Source: Aquanectria penicillioides
Taxonomy: Eukaryota > Ascomycota > Sordariomycetes > Hypocreales > Nectriaceae
Reading direction: 5' to 3'
DNA: 64,000 bases
Assembly: GCA_003415625.1 (NCBI GenBank)
Contig: PYIU01000009.1
Span: 2,170,001 to 2,234,000, forward strand
Every line of letters starts with the position of its first letter. Position 1 is the first letter of the stretch. The notes below the pieces were generated by a model. It was given only the letters and a program-made list of their open reading frames with translations, was not told where the DNA came from and did no database searches. Positions 32,859 to 45,704 of the stretch are shown here, one piece after another. A program made the translations under genes and the position numbers.

Positions 32859-35800
32859 GCGTGGAGTAGAGTCTCAGCCCAGATCGTGACTTGCCGCAAC
32901 AGCAATGTTGTGTATCGTTGCTTATCCCAACGAGCCTCTGACCCCTGTCTTGGTTCGGATCCAAAGAAGGACAGGGTTGTTAGCCTATAATGGACTTTGA
33001 AGGCGTTCTCAAATCTCAAGGCGATGTTTTGCAGCAAGCCACACTACATGGATTCATGTCAAAACATTCCAAGTACAGAGGCCAGCGCTATGGGAGCTGT
33101 CAAGACGGCATGGGATTACCGCAGAGAGGACGCGTGGTGCCAGGGGATTTTGCCGTGATACAAGCGTACAAGTTGGCTTGATTCAAATATTTGTCACACC
33201 CGTGGGATCGCGGGTTGTATGAGGCAACATTGGCTGCTTCGCAAGCGGATGGGAGGTTCGGAAAGGTGCTAGCTCAGCGGGAGGCACTGTATGAGCGACA
33301 GCAATGAAGAACTATCTGGTTGCCGTGACCCGCTTCTGTGGCTGACGGGCCTAAAATAGATAACAGTTACGGTGGTTGGCTGTGTTCGTAAAGGTATTGG
33401 TAGACAAGTCTCTAATGGTAGAGCAGGCGGATACACACAGACTCCGTCAACGCCCAGACAGACAGACAGACAGGCGGCAAGAGGCAGGACAATCAAGCCA
33501 AGAAAGCAAGTACCCGTTCCGTCCTGCAGAGCCCGAGAGTCTAGGCAATTTACCGAGTGATGACAATCGCCACCCACAGCCCTTGAAGGGCCGAGTTCTC
33601 GAGTGGCCTCGTTTAGGCATCAACCCGAAGGCAACGCTCTGACCGGCAGGGAAGTGCGAAAACCAATCTACGCCGATAGGAAGAAATTGGGTCCTGGATC
33701 GGGATTTTATGGGAGTCTAGACTTTCAAATTGGCTTGGCCCGGGTTGGGTGTGTTCATGCCGAACGCCGTGTTACACGCTGTGGGACTTGGGCCAAGCTG
33801 GGGTGAGACGGTATGGAAATCGGGCAGCGGCGGCAGCAACAACAGAGGGGTCCAAGATGAACTCGAAGATGCAGGACACGGTTGTTGTTTATTTAGACGG
33901 GAGTGTTTTTATGTAGTCAGGGTTGTTAGTCCCGTGATATGGGCTGGATAAAAAAGTCATGAAGAGATCATGATCTTTTAGTCTTCAAGCAAAGGCACTA
34001 ACAGCCCCAACAAGAAATAGAGCTACGCATATGGTCTGGAGGTCTGCCGTCACGGCAACAGCCACAAGAGGAAGCAGCTGGAACAGAAACTCGCTGTCAC
34101 GCAGTTGGGTGCGACTTGAGACGAGACGAGTTGGAAGAGGTCTGAAACGAACGATGAGCGGGGACATGAGAGGAGAACCAAAGCCGTTGGGGCGATGGAC
34201 GTGTTAGAGCGGGGCACTGCAGAGAAGAACAAAGATGAGGGCATAGACCAACCAAACCCCCATGACACAAGAACGTTATTCCCTGAGGAGGCCAAAAACC
34301 AAGACCCTGAAAAAAAAAAATTTTGGTTGCTTCTGCTCGTCTAGGATAGGCAAGAAAGAAAGAAGAAAAAATTGCTTACCCGCCCGCAGCAAGGTTCCCC
34401 CGCGCGCCTTCAGGGTCCACATTTTGGCTGTTTTTTCTAGGTAGTCCGGCCCCAAGTTGGCTAGGAGCCGGGGGCAGTAGGCGGCGGGTTATCGTTATCA
34501 CAACCCCGCTACAGAGTTTTTTTTTTTTTTTGTCTTTCCATTCTTGCTCTTCCTAGCCTCCCCCCAGTCTTTTGACCCCCCCTCCCCCTCCCTTTGTCAC
34601 TCTTGCCCCCATGAGGTCTACCTTGAAGATAGGGTACATGGCTAGCTAGGTCCTGTGGCAAGCAGGGTTGTTCAGCACAGGCAGGGCGCTGTATCGTGAC
34701 ACCTGGTTGGGCGCCCCCCGTCAGAGAGGACCTTGCTTGGTGGGCGTCAGGTGGACTTTTAGTGGGCATTTGAGTGGGCATGTTGTCGGTGCCATGACGA
34801 CTCGCAGTCCCAGTCGGTGCAGTGTGGTGGCCGCGGGCAGGGTCGATTGGGATGGGGATAGCACTGTACGGTAGCATGGGCGCTAGTTTTCCAGGTGCCA
34901 AGTTGGAGGTGGTAGGTGCTAAGCGCTAGGTGTTACACAGTAAATGCAGGCCCAGATGGGCCGTAAGTGGTAGTTGCTTAGTGCGCGTGCACTGTATGCG
35001 TGTGCCATGTACCCACGGTATCAGACAGTACCGTACAGTACAGTACTGCCGAAGGGAGGGGGACGTCGCAGTCGCCAGTCGCAGCAAGCAGCAAGCAGCA
35101 GGTGTCAGGTCTGTCCTTGGGTGCTTGGGTGCTTTGGTGCTCCCACCCCGCTGCCGCCGCCTCCGCCGCCGCCGCAGTCGCCCGCCAGCACCAATACCGG
35201 TACCAGAATGAGCGCCGCCTACCCTCCCCTCCCCCTCGCCCATACAATGTCCACACACTCTCACGCACACACGCACGCACGCACGCACGCACTCACCCAC
35301 TCACTCGCTTGCTCTCCCTCTCTCTCTCTCTCTCTCGCTCCCCGCCGACCGTCCATCCATCCATTCATCCCCCTCCACTCCCCATCCCCCCTCCCCATTC
35401 ATCCACCCACCTTTTTCGCCTTGGGTCGTCCTCCTAGCCTCCTGATCCCCTTTCATTCATCCTCCCTGCCTTTGCGTCCTTCCTTTTTTTTCTTCCCTGG
35501 AAGCAAACGCTGAGCCTGACTGACCGGAGCTGCTGACTATACCTCGCTCACTCTTCGGTTTTCAGCTCCAGATCCCGGCCCTTTAAAAAATAAATTAAAA
35601 AAAAAAAAAAAAAAAGCCCAGCTGCAGCTGCCCGTCGGTCTATCAAAGCCTTGCCTGTCAGTCATCTATCTGCGCCTGCGCCTGCGTCTGCGTCTGTCCA
35701 GCTCCTACATCGCGCGGCCAAGTGCTCACAGCACCAGCACCAACATCAGCACCAACATCAGCACCAGCACCGGCGCAAGAAAATAAGAAATAATATCCCT

Positions 35801-36218
35801 GGCCGGTAAGTTGCTATGGTGGCCCCACGGCCCATACCTATGCCTATGCCCATCCAAGTCTTACCCACTCCACTCCCACACCCCTGCTTCTGAGGGGCAC
35901 TTTCGCTTCCCGCCCACTATCCCATCCCATCCCATCCCAGCAGCCAAACCAAACCACATCCCACCGCTCGCTCGCCCTCTCTCTCGCCCTCCTCTGAGCC
36001 TCGAATCCCCAGCCGAGTCCTGAGCAGAGCCGCGCGCCCTCCCACATCCGACCTCCGCTAACCTCCTCTCCTCGATTCTAGAAGCTGCGGAGCTTCGCCG
36101 ATGTGATTAGACGTCCGGCTTCTCTCCTCCCTCCCTCGCTGCGCCCTCTCAATCTCTGCTCCATCCCTCCCCCGCGACGCTCCCACATCCCATCCCGCCA
36201 GACGCTCGCCCGCCCACC
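32859..36218. other. intergenic, with Kap104 promoter and leader
   Basis: No gene supported. Notable content: an A-rich run with TAAATTA at about 35584-35615, ACGC and CT repeats at 35262-35335, CAC/CAG-type degenerate repeats at 35730-35775, and a strongly pyrimidine-rich stretch from about 35800 to 36218 that probably is the promoter and leader of the transportin gene. Short tRNA-like matches near 33270 and 33420 do not fold into a cloverleaf. Confidence 0.5.
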
Positions 36219-39193
36219 ATGGCTTGGCAACCCAACCCCGAGTCCATGCAGCAGCTCGCTGCTTGCCTCAAGGACTCGCTCAGCGGTTTCGACAAGAATG
36301 CTCGAAAGCAGGCTGACCAGGTGAGCCGCTGCCCCTCCCGCCCCAATCCTTTTTTGCGCCCCTCCAAGGTCAGATCGTTGACCCTCCTGTGCCCCTCCAG
36401 ATGCTCGAGCAGGCCAAGGCCTCGCCCGATATCAACAACTACCTCGCATATCTCTTCTCCAGCAACCAGGCTCCCGATGGCCTCCAATTCTCAGAGCAAG
36501 ATTACCACCTAGTCCGCTCCGCCGCAGGCATTATGCTCAAGAACAATGTCCGCGCCGAGTGGAAGTCCATCCCTGACACCAGCCTCCAACTCATCAAGCT
36601 TGCCGTCCCCATGGGCCTGCAAGACAAGAACTCGCAGATTCGAAACTTTGCCGGAAACGTTGCGACCGAGGTCATCCGCCGCGGTGGTCTGCTGGGCTGG
36701 CCCGAGCTGCTTCCTCAACTCCTTGACATGATTTCAAACGCCAATGGCCAAGTCTCCAACGAAGCCCAGGAGGGTGCAATGTCTGCCATGGCCAAGATTT
36801 GCGAGGACAACTTCCGCATGCTGATGAAAGAGGTCAATGGCCAGCGACCACTCAACTACGTCCTCCCCCAGCTCATCGCCGCCACCAAGAACCCCCTCCC
36901 CAAGGTCCGATCTGGCGCCTTGACAGCCATTAACGTCTTCACTCCCCGCGAGTCGCAAGCCATGCTCAACTCCATCGATGACCTCCTCCAGCACCTGTTC
37001 ATCCTCGCTGGTGACGACAACACTGATGTCCGCCGCCAAGTCTGCCGCGCCTTTGTTCAGCTCGTCGAGACCCGTCCCGACAAGCTCCTACCCCACACTG
37101 GTGGCCTAGTTGACTACATTATCAGCCAGCAAAAGTCAGATGACGAGGACCTAGCCTGCGAAGCTGCCGAGTTCTGGCTGGCCGTTGGCGAGCACGAGAA
37201 CCTCTGGACCAGTCTCAAGCCCTACCTTAACAAGATCATCCCCGTTCTGCTCGAGTGCATGGTCTACAGCGGCGAGGAGATTGCTCTCCTCGGTGGCCAG
37301 TCGGACGATGAGGAGGAGGAAGATCGCGAAGAGGATATCAAGCCCGCCTTTGCCAAGAAGGCCGCTCAGCGAACGGCAAACGGCGAGGCCCCGTCATCCG
37401 CCGATCCCAACGAGAATGGCAACGCCTTCGAGAAGTTGGCCAGCATGGATGAGGATCTCGAGGAGGGCGAGGTTGACGATTACGACGACGGCGACGATGC
37501 GAACCCCGACGAGAGATGGACCATTCGCAAGTGCTCCGCCGCCGCTCTCGACGTCTTTGCTCGCGATTTCCAAGACCCCGTCTGGGAAGCAATCTTCCCT
37601 TACCTTTCACAGAACCTCAAGCACGACGAGTGGCCCTACCGCGAGGCCGCCGTGCTGGCCCTTGGCGCCGTGGCGGAGGGTTGCATGCACGTCGTCAAGC
37701 CCCACCTTCCCGAGCTCGTGCCTTATCTGATCTCGCTGCTCGAGGACCAGGAGCCCGTCGTCCGCCAAATTACCTGCTGGACCCTCGGCCGTTACTCATC
37801 CTGGGCCGCCAACCTGCAAGACCAGCAGAAGGAGCAGTACTTTGTTCCCATGATGGACGGCATCCTTCGCAAGATGCTGGACAAGAACAAGAAGGTCCAG
37901 GAGGCCGGCGCCTCGGCGTTTGCCAACCTCGAAGACAAAGCCGGCAAGATCCTGGAGCCCTACTGCGGCCCCATCATTCAGCAATACGTCCGATGCTTTG
38001 CCAAGTACAAGGACCGTAACATGTATATCCTATACGATTGCATCCAGACCCTGGCCGAGCACATTGGACCCGTTCTGGCCCGCCCAGATCTCGCTGGCCA
38101 ATTGATGCCCGCCCTGATTGACCGATACAACAAGGTTTCGGATCAGTCTCGCGAGCTCTTCCCCATGCTCGAGTGCCTGTCTTACGTAGCCATGGCCATG
38201 AACGATGCATTCGCCGCCTATGCTGAGCCCATTTTCCTGCGATGCGTGAATATCATCCACGTCAACCTGGAGCAGACTTTGGCCGCCGCCAGCAACCCCA
38301 CCATGGACCAGCCAGACAAGGACTTCCTCGTGACAAGCCTCGACTTGCTCAGCGCCATCATCCAGGCCCTGGACAATGACAAGGCTGCCGCCCTCGTTAA
38401 GAACTCGCAGCAGTCGTTCTTTGAGCTTCTCAGCTTCTGCATGGAGGACCCCGCCGACGAGGTCCGACAGTCGGCGTATGCTCTGCTTGGCGACTGTGCC
38501 CGATATGTTTACCCTCTGCTCCAGCAGTACCTGTCGACCATCTTCCCCATCATGCTGAAGCAGCTCGACATGGATAACGTCCTTGATGAGGAGATTGACA
38601 GCGGTTTTGGGGTGATCAACAACGCCTGCTGGTCTGCTGGTGAGATTTCCATGCAGCACAAGACAGGCATGGCGCCTTGGATCCCGGAGCTCCTGCAGAG
38701 GTTCGTCGAGATCATGTCTAACCCCCGTGTGCCTAAGGCGCTCAACGAGAACGCGGCCATGGCTCTCGGTCGCCTTGGCTTGGACAACTCGGAGGTGTTG
38801 GCCCCCCACCTGAGCACCTTTGCCGAGGACTGGTTGAACACCATGGAGGAGGTCGAGCCTACCGAGGAGAAGGCCACCGCATTTAAGGGATTCTCCATGG
38901 TTGTCGGCCGCAACCCTCAGGCCATGGAAAAGGTCCTGCTTCAATATTTCATGGCTATTGCCCGTTACCGCGACATCAGCCTCAACAGCCCCATCAAGCA
39001 GGAGCTACACGATGTCTTCCAGAATGTAAGTCTTGGGCCGGAGAGAGCCGTTTCGCCCACACCCAGTTAGCCGGTGCTAATGTGAATCCAGGTCCTCTCT
39101 GTTTACAAGCAAATGATTCCCCAGTTTACCGAATTCCTGGGGCAGTTGCAACCAAAAGATCGACAAGCCCTGGAAGCCCACTACACTCTATAG
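36219..39193 (+). CDS. KAP104: transportin / karyopherin beta-2 (Kap104)
   Basis: Nuclear import receptor that carries PY-NLS cargo such as mRNA-binding proteins through the nuclear pore and releases it on RanGTP. Exons 36219-36320, 36401-39025 and 39092-39193, introns of 80 bp and 66 bp, all in phase 0, giving 942 aa, within the family range. N-terminal MAWQPNPESMQQLAACLKDS and the following block containing DINNYLAYLF and RSAAGIMLKNN are the importin-beta N-terminal region. HEAT-type helical repeats follow throughout. The acidic loop that couples Ran to cargo is present at about residues 337-403 (SDDEEEEDREED ... DDYDDGDDANPDERW). The C-terminal exon ends QFTEFLGQLQPKDRQALEAHY. The upstream region is pyrimidine-rich, as for highly expressed fungal genes. 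No defect seen. The identity is secure; only the gene symbol is transferred from yeast usage. Confidence 0.97.
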
Positions 39194-40023
39194 TATTAGC
39201 GGTTGCTGGTGCATTCCCAGAAGGCCCACGCTGGGACATTGGTACTTTGACGGCAAAGTCAGGAGGAACACCAATAATTACATAGCCATAGATAGCATTT
39301 GATTTTTTTTACTCGCACTAGGTAGCATGGAACGGGTTTGAAGGATCAGGCGGGTTGCATGACGAGTTTCGGGAAGGATGACGAACCCGGCTGCATACGT
39401 TGATGAAGCCATATGGCAGTGTGTAGCCGAGGCACTTTTTGATGTTATTCTTTTCACAGTGATGGCTAAGGAGTGATGATGATTCTATGACGGCTCACAA
39501 GGAAATTCAAATAAGGGGAGGAAAAGTATACCTTTGATTGTCATGTTGCTGGGGCGAAGAGATGATGTGTCATCAATGGGTAACGTAGATAGAAAAAGTT
39601 TGAAGGCGAGGAGAAATGAAATGGCGGGAATATGATTTTTTTGGAATCAAACAAGCTTTAGATAGATAGGGTAGTCCAAGTGAGCTGAATGAGTGGGTGT
39701 TTGAAGCATTGAGATGCACAGATGGGATATTTTCTCTGGTGTCTGAGTGATATTTTCAGGTCCCATCTTGGTGGTTTGGTGATTGATATAGACTGAGGTT
39801 TGCTAATATGTATGGAAATAATGGGTCATCAAATGGTTGGAATGCGAGTGGTAAAATATGTATGTTGTGTGTGAGTGTCGGGATGCACAAGATGGAGGCA
39901 CGATACAAGAGTTTGCTTCACGACCAGTTACTGGGGCATATTTCACATTTAGCATCACAATCATAACACATGCGTAATTTCAAAGGCTTCTTGCGCTTAT
40001 TTGCGCAGTGGTCTCACTTCTTG

Positions 40024-40060
<37 letters not shown>

Positions 40061-40061
40061 G
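40024..40061. repeat. (GTT)n triplet repeat
   Basis: About 13 tandem GTT units. It reads as a Thr run in a minus-strand frame, but no gene can be supported around it. Confidence 0.9.
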
Positions 40062-40207
40062 AGTGAGCGTTGTGGTGGTGGTTGTGGTCTCCATTTGATG
40101 TCGCTATCGAGGGGGTAAATGTAGACTTGGAGTAGAACAGTATCGTGAAGCATGGGATTAAATGCGCAGAAAATTTCCCCATCATTCTTGTTGTGCTTCT
40201 CATTCTC

Positions 40208-40465
40208 TTACCTGATTGCACCTGATGGTTTGCCACCGTGACGAAGGTAGATCCGCTGGTAGACTTGGTTGGGGTCTAGCCAAGTCAGTAGGGCAGAACA
40301 AGAAAACACTACGAGGAACAGCCACGAGAGACAATACAAGACAACGTAATATGTTTCATCGATGATGTGGAATTCATAAATATGCCTACCCTGTACAGAG
40401 TTGTCCTTGGAGCAGAATCGGTGCTGTGGCCACTTGAAATGATACATGTCCAGGGTAAGTAGCAC
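40208..40465 (-). CDS. possible membrane-protein exon (weak candidate)
   Basis: A minus-strand frame contains LDMYHFKWPQHRFCSKDN, then a strong hydrophobic helix (YYVVLYCLSWLFLVVF), then a charged block ending LRHGGKPSGAI, right before a GTAAGA donor. The composition is protein-like, with a single membrane span followed by basic residues. Neither a convincing first exon nor a downstream exon was found, and the family is not recognised. The hydrophobic part could alternatively be a 120-bp intron (donor GTAGGC, acceptor TTGGCTAG) that stays in frame when removed. Either a fragment or chance. Confidence 0.22.
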   Translation of the reverse strand: MLLTLDMYHFKWPQHRFCSKDNSVQGRHIYEFHIIDETYYVVLYCLSWLFLVVFSCSALLTWLDPNQVYQRIYLRHGGKPSGAIR

Positions 40466-43400
40466 CCACGGTATTGCAAACCAAGAACTACGACATGGAA
40501 ATACTCAGCGTTGGCCCATGTGATTAAGAGGAACCAAACGTCTCACGGTACCCGAGGCGATGAACCACCCGCCCGGGTTGCCCTCTCTCTTCCTCGTCCG
40601 TCTCGGGCCTCGTTTATCGTGTTGACTCCCGCGAAGCACAGCACCACATGTCCCGTTGACGTAACTCGCAGGCCCCAAAATACACTCGAATGATATCCTG
40701 CTTCGGGCAAACATGATGTGAGCGTCAGGTCAACAACAAACACAACGGCCATTCCGGAAGGTCCACATGACTCACTGTCAGCGGTGGTTGTCCGCGTGGG
40801 AGAACAGAGGCCCTTCGGGGTTTAGGCGCCCACAATCGCCAGTTGCATCATGCATCTCCGTCGTCGTCGTCGTGCGAGTGGGCGAAAACGGGCGGGCGAG
40901 AAGGAGACGGGGTTGGCAACACCACATTTTTTGATATTGGGTTGGGTTTCGCGCGGGACGGGGCGCTCCAAAAAAAGACATTTCGTCTCTCGTCCTCCAA
41001 GAGACAGCACTCAATGTCCTTGGCCGCGTCGTGGCCCTCCCCTCCGGCCGTTTTTTTCAAACCACGCCCAAAACCTCGTATTCCGGCTCCCTTGCAGCAG
41101 CAGCACCCGCACCAGCTCCAGCTACCAACTCCAGCTCCAGCTACCAGCTCGCGAGACCAGCAGACCGATTCACACCCTCTCCTCCCAAAGCGCGCCCGCC
41201 TGTGGCATGACCAGCCTCCTTCGGCCATTGCGTTCTGTGTCTGCGACTGCATCTGCGTCAGGGTCCTTTTCTTCTTCTGCTTCTCTTGACTCACGGCTTC
41301 CGGCTCTCCCCAAACGAGGACATGTCGCCGGGTGTCGGCATCATCGATGCTGCAGCCAAGGCAAAATCTTGGGTGAACACACCCATCCGCACGCCCCTTC
41401 CAACGTCCACACCCTTAGCGTTATCATTAATCTTCTGCTTCCTTACTTTCCCTTTTCATTTTTCGATACTCGACATCATCCCCGAAACTGGCTACTTTGG
41501 GCAGAAAGAGTCACTTCACCGCCAATGCGTGCGAACCCCTCCCCCATCCCACCCTCTGCTTACCGGGCCCGTCCCGGACGCTGTCGGCCAGTTCTAAAGG
41601 AGGTCATTGCAAAGCTTGGCAGCAAGGCCCCTTCTCATGCACTCCGGTTCTCAAAATAGGTCGCTGCAGCCCACCCCCGCTCCCGCGAGATTCATCGAGA
41701 ACCACTCAGCCAACACAACCATATCAGTTTGCGTGCTCAACCCTCCCTGGGGGTGGCCCTCCCCCTCGCCATGAGAAGGAGGGTCGTGTGGTTTTGGTTT
41801 TTGCGATAGCCCCCCTCCCTCCTTGTTCTTGAGTTGTTCGGATGACCCACGAGGTGTGACCGAGGAAGCAGATGAAAACAATAACAACATCAACATACAT
41901 CAACTGCAGTACCGGTAGTAACAAGTAGTAGTAGTAGCAGGAGCTGCGGCGGCAAGAAACGACGTCGGAGATGAGTACGAGCCCGCTAAATCGTAAGATC
42001 CTCTTTAGATGGCGCCCTCCTCCACTGTTCCCCGGTTACGCTCTGTAAATAGCTACATCCTGCGAGACTAGTAGTTAGTGAACTGGTGTTTTTTCTCTCT
42101 CTTTTTGTCTTTTTTTCTTTCTTTTTTTTTCCCCCTTCATTCTAGTTATCCAATTCAACCCCCCCTCCCTGGTAGAAGAACCCTTGGAGGATTCGTTTAG
42201 AAACTCTTTACTTTTTCAGTCCTCTTTTTCCATTTCTTGGTTCCAACTTGCGCAATCTGACCAAGGCGTTAACACAATGAATGGTTGTTGCATACATCTA
42301 ACTTGGCCCTGCGGGTGGAGAAGCGGCGGCTGCATGCATGCACCTTCTCTTCTTCGCGCTCGCTTCCTCTCTCAATCCGGACCGACGGGGTGGGCGGCAG
42401 CGAATGAGTTCCTGCCACAAGGGGAAAGCAGATAGAGTACGAAGTAAAAATAGACGTAGATGCAACTTTCCCTTTCCCAATCGGCCACTGGCACACGTTA
42501 CAACTTACTTCGGGAAGGAACCAGCGGCACGGGTTTTTTTTTGGGGGGGGGAGCAGGGCAAGGGGTTGGCGACATTCATCATCATCATTATCAGCAGCAG
42601 CAGCAGCATCATCATCACCGGCACCGCCATTATCAGTATCAGCACCACCATGTCCCGCATGAGACTCCGCATCACGACAGCCCTGCCAGGCAATATCGAC
42701 GGGGGGTTCGGGATACTTGACATCCTCTAGTCCTTTCTGGGAGACTGCAACCATGGGCGCGTGGGGGAGGGTGGCCTGGGACGGTTTCCTCCCCCCCTTG
42801 GCCTCGGGGTAGTTGTGTGCATGAGAATGATGTGGGCGAGGGGATACGGAGGCGTATGGCGGACGGCGTATATTGTCAGATGCAATGCTGTTGTTGGGCC
42901 TTGCTCGGGGACTCCCAGAATAGTCCCGACCAGGCAGAGACAAGCTTCGGATGGTTGGCTGGGAATGGCCTCTTGTCGAGATGTGAACCATATCCCGTCA
43001 CCTCCTAAGCCTCGGGGGCCACGCGTATCGTATCGTCAACCTCACCCTTCTCGCAGAGTCTCGTCGACGACACTGGACCCCTGAACTAGAGGTTTCGATA
43101 CGATACAAGCACTCACCTCTCATCTCTCACCCTACGCCTCAAGCCTTACGCCTCCCCCTAAGCCTCCCCCTTTCCCCAACGCAACCCACCGCGGGGGCCC
43201 ATGCTCCCCAGCACCCAGTTGAAGCAACAGCTCCAGCTTCTGCTCTAGCTCCGAAGCTCCTATTGCTACTCTCCAGCTGTTACTTGCCACACTGCTCACA
43301 CTCACGCAGTTCCCCGAACCGGATACGCCTTCCCCTAAGAGCAATGACCAAGCGGTCCAGTGTCTTGGAGTGGAAGCTACTGCGCTCGCCTATGAGCTCG

Positions 43401-45218
43401 TTGTGGGCTCACTCGTGGGCTGGGGCTTGGCAGGCTACCCGGTAGCCGGGGGTTGAATTTTCACTTGAGGACGTGCTCTCAGCGACAGCCGGACTGAGAA
43501 CGACGGGACGACGACGTGACCGAGTTGGCAAATGGGGACGGCTGTGACGGGGTCGTCAAAGCGCACGCCGCCCCCCCTTCCCACCAGCTATATTTGTCAA
43601 GAACCCGCTTACCATCCCACTCTTGCGCCGACAAAATGGGCTGGTAGTTTGACTCCTCCGCCGAGAAATGAGGACGGGGGCAAGGAGTGGCGGCATGGTG
43701 TTTTTTATTTTGTCACCACCTCTATTTTAATTGTGCCAATGTTGTTGTCGGGCTTCTTCCGCGAGGCGAACCAAAAGTCTGGTGCCCAGTGGAGTGGACT
43801 GCTTGGGCAAAACATGGCTTGGGGCAAACGGACCGCCGTGTGACGGGCACCGCGGAACCCGCCACTTTTCCGCAGGGGAATGTCAGGAATAGAGCGCAGT
43901 AAGATAAATCAAATAAAAGAAGCAAAAGTTTGGCCCACACGGTGTTCGTCCTTGAATTCCGTGATGCAGAGATGACGGCGGTTGGACCCGTCATGGGCAT
44001 GCCAGCTTGCTTGGCCGGAGGGGGGCAGGTTGCTTTTTTTGCTTTGGACCTACATGCGGGTTGTGACGTCGGGCGAAAACCAGCGAGAATACGGCGGGAC
44101 AACACGCGGAAGGGAGGAGGAGAGGAGAAAAAACTCCGATTTCAATCGCCGAATGACTGTTTGGGAACGGGGACTAAGAAGGACATCAAGCTAGATCACC
44201 CTTGCAGTAGCCTTGACTTCAACTCATGCACGCCCTATGGGAAATGGATATGGAACTGGAAACGGAAATGAAAGGCAGGCAGAGGCAGGTCCATGGACTC
44301 CATCGTTGGTTGAAGTGTCTTCCAAATCTCCCTTTTGTCCCAGCGGCCAAGAATAACAAACTCAATATCCCGTTGTGATGCCGAAATGAGGGCTCTTCAT
44401 TGTGGAATGGCCAGAACTGATGCTGATCTGGGATCGCCTCTCTTTTTCTCTCTCCTCCCCACTCGCCGCCACCCGGCAAAGCCGTGGAATCCGACGATGC
44501 GCACGAACCGGATGCTTCAAAAGGGCCCCTCCAGCATCGAGCAATCAGCCGTGAAACCTGCCTCGATGTGTGCTAATAGGTTGCGAACGGACAGAGGGGC
44601 CCTCCAACGCCCAGCGCGCTTTAAGCTTCGGCACTAGGCATGGGAAACTGCTCTTGGCCGCTGCCGTTGGTGATACTCACGACCAGCCGTTAGGAATCGA
44701 TGGGGGGGATCAGGTCCATGACGGACGGGCCAGCACCAAAAAGACAGGGCCCTTTTCCTCTCTGCTGGGATGAGGGGCGCTCCATGTCTTGTGTGCATGA
44801 TTGAGTGCTCGTGCGTCCTGGCTCGTGCCTGTATCCATCCATATGTGTGCCAATATTCCCTCCCACAACCCACAAACAAGCCTGAGCGTGGGGAACCGAT
44901 AGATGCAATGGGCACTTTGTGTTTGACAGTCGCACCATGTCACGAGCAAGATTCAACCACGGAACAGATCTATGAGAACCAAACTCAATGTCGAGGTAGG
45001 ATCGGTCAAAGCACTGATTGTTTTACTTTTCTTTGCCTGTCATGCTCTCATCCCAAGGGACCCCCCCTGGGTCCCCTGTAATGCCGTGTTGAGAGTGGAT
45101 TTGTGAGGCGGACAAAAAAAGAAAGAAAGTTTGAGGTGGAACACGCACTGAAGAGAGGCGACACCAAAGGTGCCGCTGAAGTCGAAGAGCTGTTGCTACT
45201 GATTGACCTGTGCAGGCA

Positions 45219-45252
45219 TAGGCATGGGCATAGGCATGGGCATGGGCATGGG
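45219..45252. repeat. (GGGCAT/AGGCAT)n hexamer repeat
   Basis: Five to six hexamer units, GGGCAT and its AGGCAT variant, non-coding. Confidence 0.8.
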
Positions 45253-45467
45253 TCGGCGGGCATGCCCCAATTCCATTAATAGCTCCCAGCCCCAGCCATT
45301 TCCAGCTCGATAGAAGGGCCCCTGAACCCAGCGCCGTTTTTGCCCTAGGGCCTTGGACCTTTGTCCCGGGACCCCTCGGCGGCGATGACAGGCCAACCAG
45401 GATATGATAGAGAGCATCCATGGATGGAGAAAGCGAGAAGCGAGCCGAACGATGGCGATGCAGCCAC

Positions 45468-45469
45468 AG

Positions 45470-45554
<85 letters not shown>

Positions 45555-45558
45555 CAGA
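45468..45558. repeat. (AGCCAG)n hexanucleotide array, about 15 copies
   Basis: Near-perfect tandem hexamer. On the plus strand one frame would read Pro-Glu repeats and another Ala-Arg. There is no start, stop or flanking coding signal to make it part of a gene. Confidence 0.92.
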
Positions 45559-45655
45559 AACAAAGCTAGAAACAGAAACAGAACTGGCGCCGTCACCGCT
45601 CAGGTTTCATGGCAAAAATGGCCGGCCAAGAAGCAACCCGCACCGTCCCCTCCCA

Positions 45656-45704
45656 AAAGGGCTCAAGGCTCAAGGCTCAAGGCTCAAGGCTCAAGGCTCA
45701 AGGC
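45656..45704. repeat. 7-bp tandem repeat (GGCTCAA)n
   Basis: Six nearly exact copies of a 7-bp unit, 100 bp downstream of the hexamer array. The unit length is not a multiple of three, so expansion would break any frame through it. Confidence 0.9.

Noticed and set aside
33265..33460. tRNA-like strings (GCTAGCTCAGCGG, GGTAGAGCAGG)
   Set aside because: They resemble D-arm sequences but no cloverleaf with a T-arm can be drawn.
40850..41659. 269-codon ORF
   Set aside because: Overlaps comparably long frames on both strands, has a basic low-complexity start and no family signature.
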